Assembly: GCA_030597485.1 (NCBI GenBank)
Contig: JAUVRU010000070.1
Location: forward strand, 1 to 7,684
DNA length: 7,684 nucleotides
Direction of reading: 5' to 3'
Source of the DNA: Anaerolineae bacterium
GTDB lineage: Bacteria > Chloroflexota > Anaerolineae > 4572-78 > NAK82
Shown: positions 5,533 through 7,684 of the stretch, piece after piece
Layout: every line of letters starts with the position of its first letter
Position numbering within the stretch: the stretch's first letter is position 1
Program-made: the position numbers and the translations under genes
Notes under the pieces: generated by a model
Seen by the model: the letters and a program-made list of their open reading frames with translations, nothing else
Databases searched by the model: none
What the model was told of the DNA's origin: nothing

Positions 5533-6672
5533 ATGGCAGACATGAAATCTGGGCTAGAAGGCGTGGTGGTTGCCCAAACCCGAATGAGCAAAGTGGTCGG
5601 AGACGTGGGGCAGTTGATCTATGCCGGTTACGATATACACGACGTTGCCGAACACGCCAGCTTCGAAGAGGTCGCGTACCTGTTCTGGTATTGCTGTCTG
5701 CCGAATCAGCGGCAACTGGCCAGTTTTGAAGACAACTTGGAAACCCGGCGCGGCATTCCCTTCCACGTGATGGATCTGATACGCGCTACCCCCACTGTCC
5801 AGTCCCATCCCATGTCTGTTCTGCGTACCGCGGTGTCGGCGCTGGCGCTCGGTGACCCTGGATCCAACGACATCTCCCAAGCCAGCAACTTGCGCCGCTC
5901 CGCTGACCTGACAGCCAAGATACCCACCATTATCGCTGCCCACGATCGGCACCGCAAGGGATTGGAGACCCTGGGCCCCAGAGACGATCTCAATCACGCA
6001 TCCAATTTTCTCTATATGTTGCACGGGCGGGTGCCCAGTGAGGCTGAGACTCGCGCCCTGAATCTCTACCTGGTCCTGCTGGCCGATCACGGCTTCAACT
6101 CTTCCACCTTTTCCGCCCGGGTGACCGCCGCCACCCAGTCTGACATCTTCTCCGCCGTCACCAGTGCTATCGGCACCCTCAAAGGCCCTGCCCACGGTGG
6201 TGCTACTGAGACGACTATGGAGCAGCTGTCTGATATCGGAGACGTAGAGAATGCCGAAGCGTGGTACACACAGGCCCGCGCTGAAGGCCGCCGGATATTC
6301 GGCATGGGACATCGAGTCTACAACACAGAGGACCCTCGCGCCCGTCATCTGCGCCAGGCTGCCACCGAGCTGGGAGACGTCACCGAATCCAAGTGGATCA
6401 AAATCGCCGAGAGGCTGGAAGAGGTGGCCAAGCAGGACCCGTACCTGACTGACCGAGGCATATACATCAATGTTGATTACTACGCTGCTCCCCTGCTCAA
6501 CGCTCTTGGCATTGAGCCCGACCTGTTCACCACCGTGTTTACCATGTCGCGCATCGTTGGCTGGACCGGTCATCTGATAGAACAGTATGCGGACAACCGG
6601 CTTATCCGCCCTCGTTCCGAGTACGCGGGCGCTACGGACCTGAAATGGGAGCCCATTGAACAACGTGGATAA
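5533..6672 (+). CDS. gltA: Citrate synthase
   Basis: The 379-residue enzyme condenses acetyl-CoA with oxaloacetate to citrate in the cytoplasm and is of the shorter, Gram-positive/archaeal-like length. All three catalytic residues are visible: His221 in GPAHGGA, His260 in GMGHRVYNTEDPRA and Asp315 in YINVDYYAAPLL. Further signatures are LADHGFNSSTFSARV (183-197), with a conserved His186, and RPRSEYAG (359-366), whose Arg binds substrate. The N-terminal segment GLEGVVVAQTRMSKV is the usual opening of this family. The gene sits 44 bases after maeB on the same strand, so co-transcription is likely, and both enzymes act at the pyruvate/acetyl-CoA/oxaloacetate node. It ends in TAA and is followed by a hairpin. 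A 2-methylcitrate synthase cannot be excluded from motifs alone, but no prp genes are adjacent. Confidence 0.95.
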   Translation: MADMKSGLEGVVVAQTRMSKVVGDVGQLIYAGYDIHDVAEHASFEEVAYLFWYCCLPNQRQLASFEDNLETRRGIPFHVMDLIRATPTVQSHPMSVLRTAVSALALGDPGSNDISQASNLRRSADLTAKIPTIIAAHDRHRKGLETLGPRDDLNHASNFLYMLHGRVPSEAETRALNLYLVLLADHGFNSSTFSARVTAATQSDIFSAVTSAIGTLKGPAHGGATETTMEQLSDIGDVENAEAWYTQARAEGRRIFGMGHRVYNTEDPRARHLRQAATELGDVTESKWIKIAERLEEVAKQDPYLTDRGIYINVDYYAAPLLNALGIEPDLFTTVFTMSRIVGWTGHLIEQYADNRLIRPRSEYAGATDLKWEPIEQRG

Positions 6673-6750
6673 CGCATCCTGAAGTCACCGCGGCCGACAA
6701 GGGGATTTCTCTCAGTCTCCGATGCCCAGCGGACTCGGCACACATACAGG

Positions 6751-6783
6751 CACGCCCGCCGGAATGTGAATCTGGCGGGCGTG
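6751..6783. terminator. Perfect GC-rich hairpin between convergent genes
   Basis: CACGCCCGCC (6751-6760) and GGCGGGCGTG (6774-6783) pair perfectly over 10 bp; three more inner pairs, one of them G-U, would leave a 7-base loop. It lies 78 bases after the citrate synthase stop and 66 bases beyond the polyprenyl synthetase stop on the other strand, the right place for a bidirectional terminator. No T-run follows on either strand, so it is not a classical intrinsic terminator. The rest of the 177-base gap holds nothing recognisable. Confidence 0.6.
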
Positions 6784-6849
6784 TTCGACCAACAAGTGGC
6801 TCACAGCTGATGTGTGGCCCATGTGCGCGCAGCAACACCTGTGGACGGC

Positions 6850-7684
6850 CTATCTGTTGCGGACCACCACGGACCAGGCGACCTCTTCAAGGGCACTGCG
6901 GATATCGGACGGCGGGAGCACCCGCAACGCCTGACAAGCCTGCTCACAGAAACGGGACGATTCCTGCCTCGCTTGTCCAATGCCCACCGAGGACTGAACC
7001 CACGCCAATAGCGCCTCCACGTCACTTGACTTGGCGCCGTCGTCAATGCGATCGACGGCAGTCCGCAAGGCAGACGGCATACCGTCATCAGCAGCGTAGA
7101 TCAGAGGCAACGTGATCTGTCTGCGCCGCAGGTCACCTCCTACCGGCTTGCCCAGCAAAGCGGGATCGCCCACATAGTCCAACACGTCGTCGGTAATCTG
7201 GAAGGCCATGCCCAGATTATGACCATAGCGCCCCAACGCCTCTATCTCCCCCTGCGATGCCTGACTGACCGCTCCGGCCGCTTTCAACCCCTCTTCGAAG
7301 AGCACCGCTGTTTTCCCCGCAATCTTGAAGAAATAGGCATCCAAGGCCTCGTCAACGGGAGACACGTCTCTCACCAAGCTGATCTCCCCTTCGCAGATCC
7401 TGACCGACGCTCGCCCCAGACACTCCAACACTCGAATGTCGCCACTCTGGGCCATAGCCGTGGCTGCCAGCGCAAACAGATAATCGCCGCCCAATAGAGC
7501 AGCATCACGGAACCACTTGCTGTGAACCGTCGCCAACCCGCGCCGCCGAGGAGATTGGTCGATCAGATCATCGTGGACAAGGGAAGCGGCGTGTATGAGT
7601 TCCACTGCACATGCAACGGCCACTGCCCCCGACCGATGGTAGTCATTCAGCCTGGCCGCCAACAGTACCAGCGCAGCGCGCAGC
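6850..7684 (-). CDS. All-trans polyprenyl diphosphate synthase (5' end beyond window)
   Basis: This prenyltransferase elongates allylic diphosphates with isopentenyl diphosphate, for quinone side chains or carrier lipids. The frame is open to the window edge: residues LRAALVLL before AARLND match the family's RLRPALVLL segment, so roughly the first 50 residues, including the N-terminal GGKR motif, lie outside. The first aspartate-rich motif, LVHDDLIDQSPRRRG, spans about 7578-7534 with its DDLID at 7572-7558. The second, GMAFQITDDVLDYVGD, has its DDVLD at 7191-7177. FFKIAGKTAVLF between them carries the conserved Lys-Thr pair. The C-terminus VAWSVVVRNR is typical, and the stop is TAG, which is relevant to the maeB amber codon. 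Chain length (geranylgeranyl, octaprenyl and so on) cannot be judged without the full sequence. The gene converges on citrate synthase and shares no evident function with it. Confidence 0.93.
   Translation of the reverse strand, partial: LRAALVLLAARLNDYHRSGAVAVACAVELIHAASLVHDDLIDQSPRRRGLATVHSKWFRDAALLGGDYLFALAATAMAQSGDIRVLECLGRASVRICEGEISLVRDVSPVDEALDAYFFKIAGKTAVLFEEGLKAAGAVSQASQGEIEALGRYGHNLGMAFQITDDVLDYVGDPALLGKPVGGDLRRRQITLPLIYAADDGMPSALRTAVDRIDDGAKSSDVEALLAWVQSSVGIGQARQESSRFCEQACQALRVLPPSDIRSALEEVAWSVVVRNR

Noticed and set aside
5554..6663. A 369-codon open frame on the minus strand opposite citrate synthase
   Set aside because: It mirrors the citrate synthase gene almost end to end, its product has no recognisable motif, and citrate synthase has all catalytic residues. 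Long antisense frames are common opposite GC-rich genes.
1..7684. CRISPR arrays, insertion sequences, phage genes, tRNA and rRNA genes
   Set aside because: No regularly spaced exact repeats, transposase or integrase motifs, tRNA arms or rRNA segments were seen on either strand.

Overview
The window is 7.7 kb of moderately GC-rich bacterial chromosome. It carries seven recognisable coding segments, all encoding metabolic or protein-modifying enzymes. No transposase, phage gene, CRISPR array, tRNA or rRNA was seen. The gene content (an E1-like enzyme beside a JAMM peptidase, a two-domain GNAT protein, a MaeB-type malic enzyme followed by citrate synthase, and an all-trans polyprenyl synthetase) and the protein style suggest an environmental Gram-positive-like or Chloroflexota-type bacterium. 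That taxonomic guess is an inference and is weakly held.

Layout. On the minus strand, positions 5-1543 hold a JAMM/MPN+ metalloprotease gene followed by a MoeB/ThiF/HesA-type E1-like adenylyltransferase gene. Together they form the activation and removal halves of a ubiquitin-like or sulfur-carrier system. No carrier protein lies inside the window, and the left edge cuts the sequence just after the E1 stop codon. A short intergenic stretch (1544-1686) with promoter-like sequences facing both ways separates this pair from a plus-strand tandem-GNAT acetyltransferase gene, which ends at 2550. About 680 bases without a convincing gene follow (2551-3232). They contain hairpins, a degenerate repeat with a period of about 50 bases, a -10-like box and one possible 23-codon leader ORF.

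On the plus strand, 3233-5488 encodes a MaeB-type NADP-dependent malic enzyme with a phosphotransacetylase-like C-terminal domain. The frame is broken by a single in-frame TAG at 5063-5065; the rest of the domain continues in the same frame to a TAA at 5486-5488. A citrate synthase gene with a strong ribosome binding site starts 44 bases later and ends at 6672. A perfect 10-bp-stem hairpin (6751-6783) lies between it and a convergent minus-strand polyprenyl synthetase gene, which runs off the right edge.

Function. Malic enzyme and citrate synthase work around the pyruvate/acetyl-CoA/oxaloacetate node, so their tandem arrangement makes sense as a central-carbon unit. The most unusual observation is the clean amber codon inside an otherwise intact malic enzyme gene. 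The JAMM-E1 pair is the other item worth following up, because its carrier protein and target must lie elsewhere.
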